Shown: positions 1 to 9,452, counted from the stretch's first letter. The stretch: 64,000 nt of DNA from Corynebacterium sp. (GCA_030527885.1 JAUMZY010000006.1:1-64000), one strand, 5' to 3'. Notes: generated by a model from the sequence alone, not told the origin. Program-made: numbers and translations.

Positions 1-93
1 GGGGCTGGGTAAGGGACCGTTAACGGGGTGGTGCAAGGGACCGTAAGAAAAGCGCAAATACCCGCCCGCATTTTAGTTAGACTTGACGTTATT

Positions 94-1011
94 ATGCTGT
101 CTTTCGAACAACTAAAAGAACTCATCACCAGCCACACTGCCGGCGATAACGACCAATTCAATGCTGTTGTCATGGCGGCAACCGCAGAGGCTGATCACGT
201 GGGTGGCGTAGAAAACGCCCGCGAGTTGCGTAGTCTGCTTGATGGGCAACCCCGACACTCCAAGGCCAACATCGCCACCACCACCAAGAATGAGCTCAGC
301 ACCGACCCGCATTTCTACACCAGCAGCTCCAAAGTCACCTTTGATTCCTTGGTGCTTAGCCCCCAAGTGATGGAACAATTGGCCAACATTGTCACGGAAT
401 ACCACCAGTGGGACAAATTAGAGGAACTCGGTTTAACACCCACACACCGGCTGCTGTTCACCGGCCCTTCCGGCACTGGTAAAACCCTGGCGGCCAAGGC
501 TCTGGCGGGGGAGTTGAATCTGCCATTCTGCCAGCTCTTTTTGAACCCCAACCCGGATACCGCCATCAAGGAGATACAGGCGGCCTTCACATTGATTGCC
601 CACACCCCGGCGGTGGTGGTGTTCCGCATGTTGGGGAAGCAGGACCATACATTATTGGATGAGTTGCTAACCCTGCCGGAAGTGGAAGCCAGCGACAATA
701 TTATCATTGGGGAAACCACTGATTGGATTCCGCAATCTGATACCACTTGGCGGTATGACATGTTGGTGAAATTTACGTGCCCGGGCCATGAAGAAACAAT
801 TGAATTGGTACAAAAACAATTAGCTGCTTTTAATATTATGGATGGCGATTGGGCGCAGGTGGCCAGCCGCATCAACGGCATGTCCCACGCGGAAGTGCTG
901 CATGGTTTACAAGGCATCGTTAAAGAAGTAGCGCTTAAGAGTGAAAAAGGTATTGACTCGGAAAAAGTGTTGGAGATCCTCCAGCCTCAAGCCTCGGAAA
1001 TCCCCGAATAA
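94..1011 (+). CDS. AAA+ family ATPase with degenerate Walker B
   Basis: Probable AAA+ ATPase of 305 residues. Walker A (GPSGTGKT) lies at residues 124-131, after a roughly 120-residue N-terminal region. The strand where Walker B should lie reads AVVVFRMLGK, so the acidic pair needed for ATP hydrolysis is missing; the protein may bind ATP without hydrolysing it. Similar ATPases are often encoded beside a subtilisin-like (S8) peptidase, but none lies to the right, and the left neighbour is outside the window. The start at ATG 94 was preferred over an in-frame GTG at 28 because the upstream residues look unstructured and basic. The gene is followed by a 176-base gap. The AAA+ family is clear; the role is unknown. 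Confidence 0.75.
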   Translation: MLSFEQLKELITSHTAGDNDQFNAVVMAATAEADHVGGVENARELRSLLDGQPRHSKANIATTTKNELSTDPHFYTSSSKVTFDSLVLSPQVMEQLANIVTEYHQWDKLEELGLTPTHRLLFTGPSGTGKTLAAKALAGELNLPFCQLFLNPNPDTAIKEIQAAFTLIAHTPAVVVFRMLGKQDHTLLDELLTLPEVEASDNIIIGETTDWIPQSDTTWRYDMLVKFTCPGHEETIELVQKQLAAFNIMDGDWAQVASRINGMSHAEVLHGLQGIVKEVALKSEKGIDSEKVLEILQPQASEIPE

Positions 1012-1124
1012 CACTGCGGTGAGGGCTGGAACCACATACGCTAATCACCCACCCAAACCACCCCATAGGTGCTCCAACCACCGCCCGCAGTTGTGCATAT
1101 TATGAATAAGTTTGGGTTGTGCGG

Positions 1125-1141
1125 TTGCGGTCATACCGCAA
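1125..1141. promoter_or_regulatory. Inverted repeat upstream of the symporter gene
   Basis: A perfect inverted repeat, TTGCGGT-CAT-ACCGCAA (7-base arms, 3-base centre), lies 46 bases before the symporter start. No T-run follows, so an operator or mRNA hairpin fits better than a terminator. The binding protein is unknown. Confidence 0.35.
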
Positions 1142-1187
1142 TAACCTTGGCTTTTAGGTCTAGACGTCACCTAACACAACCGGTATT

Positions 1188-2678
1188 ATGTGCCGCATGG
1201 AAAATCCCGTCATGCTTGCCATAGAGAACTTTGTCACCGAAACCATCAACAATAATCTCTGGTTATTCATCCCATGGCTGTTGATCGCAGCAGGGCTGTA
1301 TTTCGCAATCAGAACCATCGTCGTTCAGATTCGCATGCTGCCAGAAATGTTCCGAACCGTGGCGGAACGCCCGCCACAAACCGACCTCAATGATGACCAA
1401 GGCATTTCCTCATTCAAAGCCTTCACCATCTCTGCAGCCTCCCGGGTTGGAACCGGCAATGTGGCCGGGGTTGCCGTGGCGATTACCACCGGCGGCCCCG
1501 GCGCTGTTTTTTGGATGTGGATGGTGGCCATCCTTGGTGGCGCCACCGCGTTTGTGGAGGCCACCCTGGCCCAGTTGTGGAAAACCCGGGATGAAGAAAC
1601 CGGCACGTACCGGGGCGGCCCGGCCTACTATCTCACCCGTGGCCTGAAGGCACCCTGGTTGGCGTATGTTTTCGCGGTGGCTATCACCATCACGTTTGGG
1701 TTTGTATATAACGCAATTCAGGCGAATTCCATTGCGGAATCCATCGCCACATCCGTGGGCAGCGACAGCAGACAGTTGAAATTTGCGGTGGGGTTGGTGC
1801 TGGTGGTTATCACGGGGCTGATTATTTTCGGTGGAGTGCGGCGCATCGCCAACGTGACGCAGGTGATGGTGCCGTTCATGGCGGTGTTGTACCTGGTGGT
1901 GGGTGTTTATGTGGTGATTATTAATATTTCTGCAGTGCCAGAGATGTTTGCCACGATTGTGACGCATGCGCTGGGGGTGCGGGAGATCGCCGGTGCCACC
2001 GTGGGCATGGCGTTCATGAATGGGATGCGCCGCGGGTTGTTTTCCAATGAGGCGGGTGAGGGGTCGGCGCCGAATGCGGCGGCCACGGCGACGGTGTCGC
2101 ACCCGGTGAAGCAGGGGTTGGTGCAAACCTTGGGCGTGTATTTTGATACGCTGCTGGTGTGTTCCATCACGGCGTTTATTATTTTGTTGGGGAATCCCAC
2201 CCTCGGGGAGGGCATCAGTGGTGCGTCCATGACGCAGTCGGCGTTGGCCCATCAGGTGGGGGATTGGGGCATTCACTTTGTCACGGTGATTTTGTTCTTC
2301 TTGGCGTTTAGTTCGGTGATTGGTAATTACTATTTGGCGCAGGCGAATGTGGAGTTCATCAGTCAGAATAAGGCTGTGCTCACGGGGTATCGGATCATTG
2401 TGCTGTTGTTTGTGCTGGGCGGCAGCATGGGCAGCATTGGCTTGGTGTGGTCGTTGGGGGATACGTTCGCGGCAACCATGGTGTTCATTAATCTCATTGG
2501 TATTATCCCGCTGGGTGGGATTGCGGTGAAGTTATTGGCTAATTATGAAATCCAGAAGGCGAAGGGGCTGGATCCCATTTTCCACCGCGATATGCTGCCA
2601 GAGGTGCAGAATGTAGAGGTGTGGGATGGTTCCGATGCGGTGTGCCACCGGGGCGGAAAAGTAATACGGGAGGTTTAG
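1188..2678 (+). CDS. Alanine/glycine:cation symporter (AGCS family)
   Basis: Sodium- or proton-coupled amino acid symporter of the AGCS (AlsT/DagA-like) family, 496 residues, in the cytoplasmic membrane. Family signs are a multi-span hydrophobic protein, the conserved stretch SRVGTGNVAGVA near residue 88, ITTGGPGAVFWMW after it, and GLFSNEAGEGSAPNAAA in the middle. Known members import alanine, glycine or serine; the exact substrate here cannot be told. Three in-frame ATGs (1188, 1197, 1212) are possible starts and none has a clear ribosome binding site. The stop is 3 bases before acyP, so the two are probably co-transcribed. Confidence 0.9.
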   Translation: MCRMENPVMLAIENFVTETINNNLWLFIPWLLIAAGLYFAIRTIVVQIRMLPEMFRTVAERPPQTDLNDDQGISSFKAFTISAASRVGTGNVAGVAVAITTGGPGAVFWMWMVAILGGATAFVEATLAQLWKTRDEETGTYRGGPAYYLTRGLKAPWLAYVFAVAITITFGFVYNAIQANSIAESIATSVGSDSRQLKFAVGLVLVVITGLIIFGGVRRIANVTQVMVPFMAVLYLVVGVYVVIINISAVPEMFATIVTHALGVREIAGATVGMAFMNGMRRGLFSNEAGEGSAPNAAATATVSHPVKQGLVQTLGVYFDTLLVCSITAFIILLGNPTLGEGISGASMTQSALAHQVGDWGIHFVTVILFFLAFSSVIGNYYLAQANVEFISQNKAVLTGYRIIVLLFVLGGSMGSIGLVWSLGDTFAATMVFINLIGIIPLGGIAVKLLANYEIQKAKGLDPIFHRDMLPEVQNVEVWDGSDAVCHRGGKVIREV

Positions 2679-2681
2679 ATC

Positions 2682-2975
2682 ATGAGCGATGCGGTGCGGT
2701 TGACGGCGTGGGTGCATGGGCATGTGCAAGGCGTGGGGTTCCGCTGGTGGGTGTACAGTCAGGCCACTGAGCTGCGGCTTGCTGGTAGCGCCACGAATCT
2801 GAATGATGGCCGGGTGTGCGTTGTTGCCGAAGGCCCCCGCGAGGTGTGCGAACAGTTGCTGCACCGGTTGCGCATTCCTGATGCGGTGCGCACGTATCGG
2901 CGGCCGGGCAGCGTGGATACGGTGATTGAGTGGTGGTCTGAGCCCAAGGGCGCCACGAGTTTCCAGATGCGCTAG
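2682..2975 (+). CDS. acyP: Acylphosphatase
   Basis: Small acylphosphatase of 97 residues that hydrolyses carboxyl-phosphate bonds such as acetyl phosphate in the cytosol. The signature VQGVGFRWWV holds the phosphate-binding Arg21, and TNLNDGRV holds the catalytic Asn39. A GGGAGG ribosome binding site lies in the end of the upstream symporter gene. acyP next to smc is a common actinobacterial arrangement; here two minus-strand genes have come between them. Its TAG stop overlaps the stop of the convergent methylase-like gene (shared bases CTAG), and the dispersed word GCTTTTCGACG starts on the last base of the stop. Confidence 0.92.
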   Translation: MSDAVRLTAWVHGHVQGVGFRWWVYSQATELRLAGSATNLNDGRVCVVAEGPREVCEQLLHRLRIPDAVRTYRRPGSVDTVIEWWSEPKGATSFQMR

Positions 2976-4900
2976 CTTTTCGACGCCTGCCGTCCTAGGT
3001 TTTTCGCCGGGGCGGCTGTCAGCAGCGCGGTGATGGAATTATCCACAGTGGTATTAATCTCGTGGAGGATTTCTTGGGTGGCGCGTAATTCCTTGACCGC
3101 ATTCATGATGTACCACTGTTTATCGCGGGGCAGCTGGGGGATATACACCTGGGAGGTTTTGGTGGCCCGGCGATTATTGTTGATGCAAAATAACAGGAAC
3201 TCTGGGGCTAGGTCCGGGGTGTTGACCTGCAAGAAGCTGGCGTGCTGATGCAGCGTGTACGCCTGCCCGGGTTGTATGGTGATGAGCCGGGCTGGGGCGC
3301 GTAGGTTGTTATCACACACAACGTACGTTCCGGGTTGCATGAGCACGGTGGTTTCCGGTGCGTCGACCAGGTTGTACATGTTTTCGTCGGGTAGGAACAA
3401 GCGTGCTGATAGTTGGGGCGCATCGGATGTGTGGGTGCCGAACTGGCCGGGGATCCGCGTGATGGTTCCCACCTCAATCAGGTGCGCCAAGGTGGTGCTC
3501 GTGTAATTCGGCATGGGCTTGCCGATCAGCGCGGTGAGGTCATGCCTGATGGAGCGTGTTGCCTGCAGCAGGGGATGCTGCTCCGCAATTTTGCCCTGCA
3601 CTCGATCAAGCACCTGGCTGGGGATGAGGCTGCCACCACAGTCGGCAACAATGGCTGGTGTTACTGCTTTATGCGGTATGTCAATGTCCTGATCAGCACG
3701 AATGTTCTGCAACCAGATGCCAATATTATTCTGCGGTTGTGGTTGCTTCCGCGCATCAATCAGTGTTGCTGACGCATGTTCTGTGGGTTGCCGCAACACC
3801 CACAGCAGCGTGCCAACAGGGGAGTAGCTCAGTAGCTTCTCCGGTAGTTCCACCACTGCTTCCACCACCCCTAATTCCAGCAACGCCCGCCGGAAATCCG
3901 TGGCTTTCTTATTCGCCCCCAGGTTATTACTAGTCAATACATACGCATGCCCATCCGGGGCCAAATGATGCAAGGCGCATAAAATAAACGCCTCATTCGA
4001 CTGCTTCGGAAACGTCACATTCCGGTCAAAAACCGACGACAACCGTGCACAACACTCCGGATCCACATGCTGCGTCATGGGGGCCTCAATGATCACAGTC
4101 TGCGCTTTAACCGGCGACGTGGGGGCGTCGATAAGCGAATCAGCGCACCAAAATTCCGCCGACCGCCCCAGCACAAACGCATACAGCTGCGCCACAATCA
4201 CCGCATCGTGGGAAATATCCGCACCCAAAATCGGCACATCCTGGTGCATGCGCACGATCTTCAACAACGTGCCACCAATACCACACGCCGGGTCGAAAAC
4301 CGCACCCGGCATGGTGGTGCTCGCAGCCTGGGCCAACAATTCCGACGACACCGATTGGGGGGTACCAAACTGACTATGCACCCCGCGGCCGCCCGTACCC
4401 AACAACTTCGTGATGAGCAACGGCGCCAACACATCTATATCCACCGGGGACAAATCATCAAAACTCGCCACCAAGCTCGCCAATTGCTCCGCATCCAACT
4501 GTGCTACCGGTAACTCATCATGCGCAACCGGAATCTCGATGCGCCGCAGTTGCTGCAGCGTGGGCGTGTCCATGATCTGCGGCCAGGCCGCAGCCCGGCG
4601 GGCCGCCAGGAGGAATAACCCCACCTGGGCCGCCCGCAACGGATTGCCAAACGTATCAGTTAACGCATTTGCGATAACCGAAGTGGTTAATCCACGGGAC
4701 GGCTCAGCAGAAAGCTGACCTTTTTCGCCCAACCATGCCACGACTTCATCAATGAGGAACACCGGTCGACGATCTGACCGGTCGCTGACCGAGCTGGGGA
4801 AGTCTGTGTAGCGGCTGCGCCAGTTGCTGACGGCCGCACGGGTGACTCCAGCGAGATGTGCGATGTCTTTGAGCGTGAGGTAACCAGCGGGTGATGACAT
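2972..4900 (-). CDS. HTH-containing N6-adenine methylase-like protein with degenerate catalytic motif
   Basis: Protein of 642 residues resembling solitary actinobacterial N-6 DNA methylases. Residues 8-30 form a helix-turn-helix (YLTLKDIAHLAGVTRAAVSN) followed by a short linker. The SAM-binding motif I is FDPACGIGG at 202-210, preceded by the TP-containing stretch typical of type I M subunits. The catalytic motif IV, normally (N/D)PP(Y/F/W), appears as EAPM at 272-275, so methyl transfer is doubtful. The last 170 or so residues resemble a type I specificity (TRD-like) region. ATG 4900 starts the HTH; the reading frame is open further upstream (to 5086) but that part is a shadow of the NYN gene. 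The first 214 bases overlap the NYN gene, suggesting translational coupling. No restriction subunit is nearby. Confidence 0.8.
   Translation of the reverse strand: MSSPAGYLTLKDIAHLAGVTRAAVSNWRSRYTDFPSSVSDRSDRRPVFLIDEVVAWLGEKGQLSAEPSRGLTTSVIANALTDTFGNPLRAAQVGLFLLAARRAAAWPQIMDTPTLQQLRRIEIPVAHDELPVAQLDAEQLASLVASFDDLSPVDIDVLAPLLITKLLGTGGRGVHSQFGTPQSVSSELLAQAASTTMPGAVFDPACGIGGTLLKIVRMHQDVPILGADISHDAVIVAQLYAFVLGRSAEFWCADSLIDAPTSPVKAQTVIIEAPMTQHVDPECCARLSSVFDRNVTFPKQSNEAFILCALHHLAPDGHAYVLTSNNLGANKKATDFRRALLELGVVEAVVELPEKLLSYSPVGTLLWVLRQPTEHASATLIDARKQPQPQNNIGIWLQNIRADQDIDIPHKAVTPAIVADCGGSLIPSQVLDRVQGKIAEQHPLLQATRSIRHDLTALIGKPMPNYTSTTLAHLIEVGTITRIPGQFGTHTSDAPQLSARLFLPDENMYNLVDAPETTVLMQPGTYVVCDNNLRAPARLITIQPGQAYTLHQHASFLQVNTPDLAPEFLLFCINNNRRATKTSQVYIPQLPRDKQWYIMNAVKELRATQEILHEINTTVDNSITALLTAAPAKNLGRQASKS
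2975..2985 (+). repeat. Dispersed 11-base word, intergenic copy 1
   Basis: Exact copy of GCTTTTCGACG, followed by C. It touches the acyP stop and covers the last codons of the convergent methylase-like gene. Confidence 0.7.
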
Positions 4901-5508
4901 GATGGCGGAGTGGTCTTTCGAATATGGGCAGGTACTTGAACTGTAGCAGGCTTGATAGGGGTTGCTTTGTGGTTTGCCGCAGCCATGGTACGAAGAAATT
5001 CTAGCGGAGTAGCCGGAACAGCAGTTGGCACAGGAGCCGACACCGCAGCCGACACGACAGCCGGCACGACAACCGGGCGGCTCCATACGGACGTCACAAC
5101 CACATCAGCCACCGCAGCTAGCATTTTGTTGAGGGCCTGCTCATGGGAATACACAGTCACCGAGATTCCCTGTGACTGCAATTGCAGCACAGACTCAATA
5201 AAATCACCATCGCCAGAAACAATGCACACACGACTGAACCGCTGCGTAATATTCTCCTCTGCAATGATCTTCTTCAACTGGTTATCCGCCCCGGACTTGC
5301 CCTTACCGATCACAACGCGACAATGCTTAGCCCACATGCCCAGGTGCTGAAGCGCAGTGCAATCAGTAGCCACCACGACATGATCTTGGGGCTGAGGTTT
5401 GACCCAGTTCATAATGAACTGATAACCCCAATTGGCTTCTTCAATGCTTTTGACTGGGCCGCAGTTGGTATTCTCCAAATCTACGACAATAAACTGACGA
5501 TCTAACAT
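4687..5508 (-). CDS. NYN-domain protein (PIN-like nuclease fold)
   Basis: Protein of 273 residues whose first 150 or so form a NYN (LabA/DUF88-like) domain, a PIN-type fold usually linked to RNA cleavage. Visible acidic positions are FIVVDLEN near residue 10, VVATDCTAL, KGKSGADNQL and VSGDGDF, as expected for the metal site. After it comes an Ala/Val/Pro-rich linker and a poorly structured tail. ATG 5508 was chosen because CAGGAG lies 6 bases upstream; an in-frame codon at 5553 lacks such support. The last 214 bases overlap the downstream HTH/methylase gene in another frame, and the tail looks like a by-product of that gene, so the true C-terminus may be vestigial or the result of truncation. 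Its RNA or DNA target is unknown. Confidence 0.8.
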   Translation of the reverse strand: MLDRQFIVVDLENTNCGPVKSIEEANWGYQFIMNWVKPQPQDHVVVATDCTALQHLGMWAKHCRVVIGKGKSGADNQLKKIIAEENITQRFSRVCIVSGDGDFIESVLQLQSQGISVTVYSHEQALNKMLAAVADVVVTSVWSRPVVVPAVVSAAVSAPVPTAVPATPLEFLRTMAAANHKATPIKPATVQVPAHIRKTTPPSCHHPLVTSRSKTSHISLESPVRPSATGAAATQTSPARSATGQIVDRCSSLMKSWHGWAKKVSFLLSRPVD

Positions 5509-5957
5509 GAGAACTCCTGACTCTGGAAGGGGAGGTATTTTTGTGTACTTCAATTTTGATAATTACAATGCTACCTAAGTTCACAACGGCGGTGCAGAAG
5601 TTTTGCGTGTATTTTGATGATTTTTATAAAATAGCTGTTCAAAGGCATTAAAATACGGCTCTCTTTGTGAGGATTTCTCCCCAGATCTTTATTTTTAGAT
5701 CTTGTGTACATTGGTTAAAGGGGGTGGTGGGGGTGTGAATCAAATAATCTAAAAATCTTTAAAGTCTGCTTCACGGGTCGCCGGGGTAGTGCATCTCATA
5801 CATTGGGGTGTGGTGGGGTAGGGCCCAAGCCTGTCACTCTGGCGTGTCACCCGCCCATACCGCCCCCAACACCCAAAACCAGGAAAAGCACACCTGCATC
5901 CCCACGATCGACACGCCCCTCACCAGCACATTGTCACGCTCTGCTAAGGTGGCTCTG
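5509..5957. other. 449-base AT-rich divergent intergenic region upstream of smc
   Basis: This gap lies between the divergent NYN gene and smc. Bases 5560-5760 are clearly AT-rich compared with the surroundings. It contains the inverted repeat AGATCT-TTATTTTT-AGATCT near 5692-5711, and the stretch ATTTTTAGAT reappears inverted about 40 bases further right (ATCTAAAAAT). It should hold the promoters of both genes; no convincing -35/-10 pair could be fixed. No protein gene was recognised. Confidence 0.45.
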
Positions 5958-8900
5958 GTGTATTTGAAGTCGTTGACACTCCGCGGATTTAAGTCCTTCG
6001 CGTCAGCAACCACCCTCAAATTCGAACCCGGCATCTGCGTCGTCGTCGGCCCCAACGGCTCCGGCAAATCCAACGTCGTCGACGCCCTCGCCTGGGTCAT
6101 GGGCGAACAAGGCGCAAAAACCCTACGCGGCGGCAAAATGGAAGACGTCATCTTCGCCGGCGCCGGCGACCGCAAACCTCTCGGCCGCGCCGAAGTCACC
6201 CTCACCATCGACAACTCCGACGGTGCCCTCAACATCGACTACACCGAAGTATCCGTCACCCGCCGCATGTTCCGCGACGGCGCCTCCGAATACGAAATCA
6301 ACGGCACCAAAGCCCGGCTCATGGACATCCAAGAGCTGCTCTCCGACTCTGGCATCGGCCGCGAAATGCACGTCATCGTCGGTCAAGGCCGCCTCTCCCA
6401 AATACTCGAATCCCGCCCCGAAGAACGCCGCGCCTTCATCGAAGAAGCCGCCGGCGTCCTCAAACACCGACGTCGCAAAGAAAAAGCCCAACGCAAACTC
6501 GTCAGCATGCAGGCCAACCTCGACCGACTCACCGACCTCACCGGCGAACTCAGCCGCCAACTCAAACCCCTAGCCCGCCAAGCCGAAGCCGCGCGCCGGG
6601 CTGCAACGGTGCAGGCGGATCTGCGGGACGCCCGGCTGAAACTCGCCGGCCATGAGTTGGTGCAGTTGCAAGAAAAACTCGGCAGCGCCGCGGAACACGC
6701 CGCCATGCTCGCCGGGCAAGTCGAGGAAGCCACCGAGCAGTTAGAAACAGTGACAGAGACGCAAGCGGCGCTGGAGGAGGAACTCGCTACCGTTGCGCCC
6801 GCCGCCGAAACGGCGCAGCAACTATGGTTTAACCTTTCCTCCCTGGTTGAGCGCATTTCCGCCACCAAGCGGATTGCTGACGACCGGGTGGGTAGCTTCC
6901 AGGAAACCGCCTATGCGGGGCAGGACCCAGAGCAATTAGAGCGGCGCGCCCAGCAGGCCGCCACCGAATACGAGGAATTGGCCACCCAGGTAGATATAGC
7001 CGCCGAGCGGCTAGAAAACCTCCGGGACGAAGTGGTGGCGCGGCAGGAGGAAGCCGACCGGGCGGACGAAGAACACCTCGCCCAAGTGCGGGCCATCGCG
7101 GACCGCCGGGAAGGCATAGTGCGGCTGCTGGCGCAACAAGAATCCCAGCGGGCACAGGTCACAGCGATGGAATCCGAAATCACCCGCCACGAAGAATCAG
7201 TGGCGGAAACGCTAGAGCGCGTGCAGGACGCGGAAGCCCAACACCAGGAAAACACCGAAAAACTCGCAGCATTAACGCTCGACATTGCGCCGCTGCGGGA
7301 AGCCCACGCGCAAGCCGTCGCGGCGGCGGAAGCAACCGAAAACCGCCTGGAACAGGTGCGATCCCAACGCCAAGAACTAGAACGGCACGTGTCCCGGCTG
7401 GAATCCCGCATTGAAACATTGCGGGCAACCGCGCCGGCGACGGGGGAGCTGGGCGACTCCCTGGCGGGGGAGTACACCCCACTGGCGGAACACATCAGCA
7501 TCGCCGTGACCGCCCCCTCCGGCACAGACTCCGCCCTGGCGTTGGCGTTAGGCTCACTCAGCGAAGCCCTGGCCAGCACCGCCATGCTTGACGACGCCAC
7601 CCGCGCCGCCCTCAACAACCTGCCAGAATCCACCCCGCGCACTGCCGTGGTTCTACCAGCCGGCGGCACCACCTGGCACCTCGAAGCAAAACTGCCGCCC
7701 GATGCCACGTGGTTACTCGATCACATCAGCATCGCCCCACCCTACGTGGAAGGGGTATCCCGCGCACTCGCAGACGTGGTGCTTGTCCCTGACCTTGATG
7801 CAGCCTGGGCTGTTGTGGAGGCGGATCCCCGGCTCAAAGCCGTCACCCCCAGCGGCATTCTGGTGGGACACGGCTGGTTCATCGCCGGCCGGGGTGCCCG
7901 CAGCATGGTGGAAATCACCACCCAAATCACCGCCGCCCAGGAAGAACTCGCCACCGCCCAAGCGGAATTAGCGCAACTAGCAGGCACATTCGCCGGCGCG
8001 AAACAAGCCGCCGAAGACTCCCGCGTGCAAGCCGCCGGCGCCACCAGTGCGCTACAAGAACAAGAAGCCCGCAGTGCCGAACTGACCCGGGAACTCAAAA
8101 GGTGGGAATCCCAAATCGCCGTCAACCGGAAGGAATACGAACGCACCACCAACCACGCCATGCAGGCAGAAACCCGCCTGGCGGAACTCAAACAACAACT
8201 AGAAGAAACCACCGATCGACTCGCCCGGGTAGAAGACGACACGGATATAAAAGAACCCACCACCCAAGCCCGCGACGCTGCTGCACAAGCCCTATCGCAG
8301 ATCCGGTCCATGGAAATGGAAGCCCGCCTGAGTCTGCGCACCGCAGAGGAACGAGCCGAAGCGGCCCACGGCAAAAGCGCCAACCTCCTACGCCAGGCGG
8401 AACACGAACGCCAAGCCAAAGCCCGACACGAGCAAGCCATGGTGCGGCGGCGTCGACAAGCAGCCTTAGCGCAGGTCGTGGCTAATTCTGCCCGGGACCT
8501 CCTGGCCCGCACCACCGACGCCACAGAGCGGGCCACCGCAGAACGCGACCGCAAAATCGAACACCGCAACCAACTGCAAACCCGCCTGGCCACCGTCAAG
8601 GACCAAGTGAACGCACTGCGCACGCAACTCAACCGGCTCACGGATAATGCCCACAACATGGAGATCACCCGCAGCCAAGCCCAAGTGCGCATGGAAGAAG
8701 CCCAAGCCAAACTGGTGGCACAACTCGGCATGCCCATATCCGACCTGATCCGCGACTACACGCCAGGGCCGGACTTCGACCTCAAAGCAGAGACTGCCCG
8801 CCTCAAGCAAGCAGAGAAAGACTTATCCTCCCTAGGTAAGGTTAACCCCCTAGCGCTGGAAGAATACAAAGCATTAGAAGAACGTTATGAATTCCTTTCC

Positions 8901-9452
8901 ACCCAATTAGACGATGTGGAACAGGCGCGCAAAGACCTAACTGACGTCATCGAAGACGTCGACGCCAAAATCCTGCAGCTCTTCACCGACGCCTGGTTGG
9001 ACGTGCAAGCGGAATTCCCCAAAGTCTTCACCACCCTCTTCCCCGGCGGCGACGGACGCCTCATACTCACCGAACCAGAAAGCATGCTGAGCACCGGCAT
9101 CGAAGTAGAAGCCCGACCGCCGGGGAAGAAAGTAAAACGCCTGTCACTCCTATCCGGTGGGGAAAAATCCCTCACCGCCCTGGCCATGCTGGTGGCCATT
9201 TTCCGGGCCCGACCCTCACCGTTCTACGTGATGGATGAGGTAGAAGCCGCCCTGGACGACGTCAACCTCCGCCGGTTGATTGCCCTATTCACGGAATTGC
9301 GTAAGGATTCCCAATTGATCGTGATTACTCACCAGAAACCCACGATGGATATCGCAAACGTCCTGTACGGCGTGACGATGCGCGGCGACGGCATCACGCG
9401 GGTAATTTCCCAGCGTATGAACCCCAGCGAGGAAACAACCACCCAAAACTGA
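5958..9452 (+). CDS. smc: Chromosome segregation protein SMC
   Basis: Structural maintenance of chromosomes ATPase, 1164 residues, which with ScpA and ScpB loads at parS sites and extrudes DNA loops to organise and separate chromosomes. Walker A (GPNGSGKS) is at 31-38; two long Ala/Glu/Gln/Arg-rich coiled coils flank a globular hinge around residues 500-650; the C-terminal head carries the signature LSGGEKSLTALA and Walker B FYVMDEVEAALDD. GTG 5958 was chosen because the conserved N-terminus YLKSLTLRGFKSF follows directly and AAGGTGG precedes it; upstream in-frame sequence is not SMC-like. smc is usually close to acyP and ftsY in corynebacteria, but here accessory genes lie on both sides. scpA and scpB are not in the window. 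Confidence 0.97.
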   Translation: MYLKSLTLRGFKSFASATTLKFEPGICVVVGPNGSGKSNVVDALAWVMGEQGAKTLRGGKMEDVIFAGAGDRKPLGRAEVTLTIDNSDGALNIDYTEVSVTRRMFRDGASEYEINGTKARLMDIQELLSDSGIGREMHVIVGQGRLSQILESRPEERRAFIEEAAGVLKHRRRKEKAQRKLVSMQANLDRLTDLTGELSRQLKPLARQAEAARRAATVQADLRDARLKLAGHELVQLQEKLGSAAEHAAMLAGQVEEATEQLETVTETQAALEEELATVAPAAETAQQLWFNLSSLVERISATKRIADDRVGSFQETAYAGQDPEQLERRAQQAATEYEELATQVDIAAERLENLRDEVVARQEEADRADEEHLAQVRAIADRREGIVRLLAQQESQRAQVTAMESEITRHEESVAETLERVQDAEAQHQENTEKLAALTLDIAPLREAHAQAVAAAEATENRLEQVRSQRQELERHVSRLESRIETLRATAPATGELGDSLAGEYTPLAEHISIAVTAPSGTDSALALALGSLSEALASTAMLDDATRAALNNLPESTPRTAVVLPAGGTTWHLEAKLPPDATWLLDHISIAPPYVEGVSRALADVVLVPDLDAAWAVVEADPRLKAVTPSGILVGHGWFIAGRGARSMVEITTQITAAQEELATAQAELAQLAGTFAGAKQAAEDSRVQAAGATSALQEQEARSAELTRELKRWESQIAVNRKEYERTTNHAMQAETRLAELKQQLEETTDRLARVEDDTDIKEPTTQARDAAAQALSQIRSMEMEARLSLRTAEERAEAAHGKSANLLRQAEHERQAKARHEQAMVRRRRQAALAQVVANSARDLLARTTDATERATAERDRKIEHRNQLQTRLATVKDQVNALRTQLNRLTDNAHNMEITRSQAQVRMEEAQAKLVAQLGMPISDLIRDYTPGPDFDLKAETARLKQAEKDLSSLGKVNPLALEEYKALEERYEFLSTQLDDVEQARKDLTDVIEDVDAKILQLFTDAWLDVQAEFPKVFTTLFPGGDGRLILTEPESMLSTGIEVEARPPGKKVKRLSLLSGGEKSLTALAMLVAIFRARPSPFYVMDEVEAALDDVNLRRLIALFTELRKDSQLIVITHQKPTMDIANVLYGVTMRGDGITRVISQRMNPSEETTTQN

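Noticed and set aside
5509..5957. Replication origin or parS region upstream of smc
   Set aside because: It is AT-rich, but no DnaA-box cluster or parS sequence (TGTTTCACGTGAAACA) was found.
7742..8737. Long open frame (331 codons) on the minus strand across smc
   Set aside because: Ser/Arg/Ala-rich shadow of the smc coiled coil, with no start signal.
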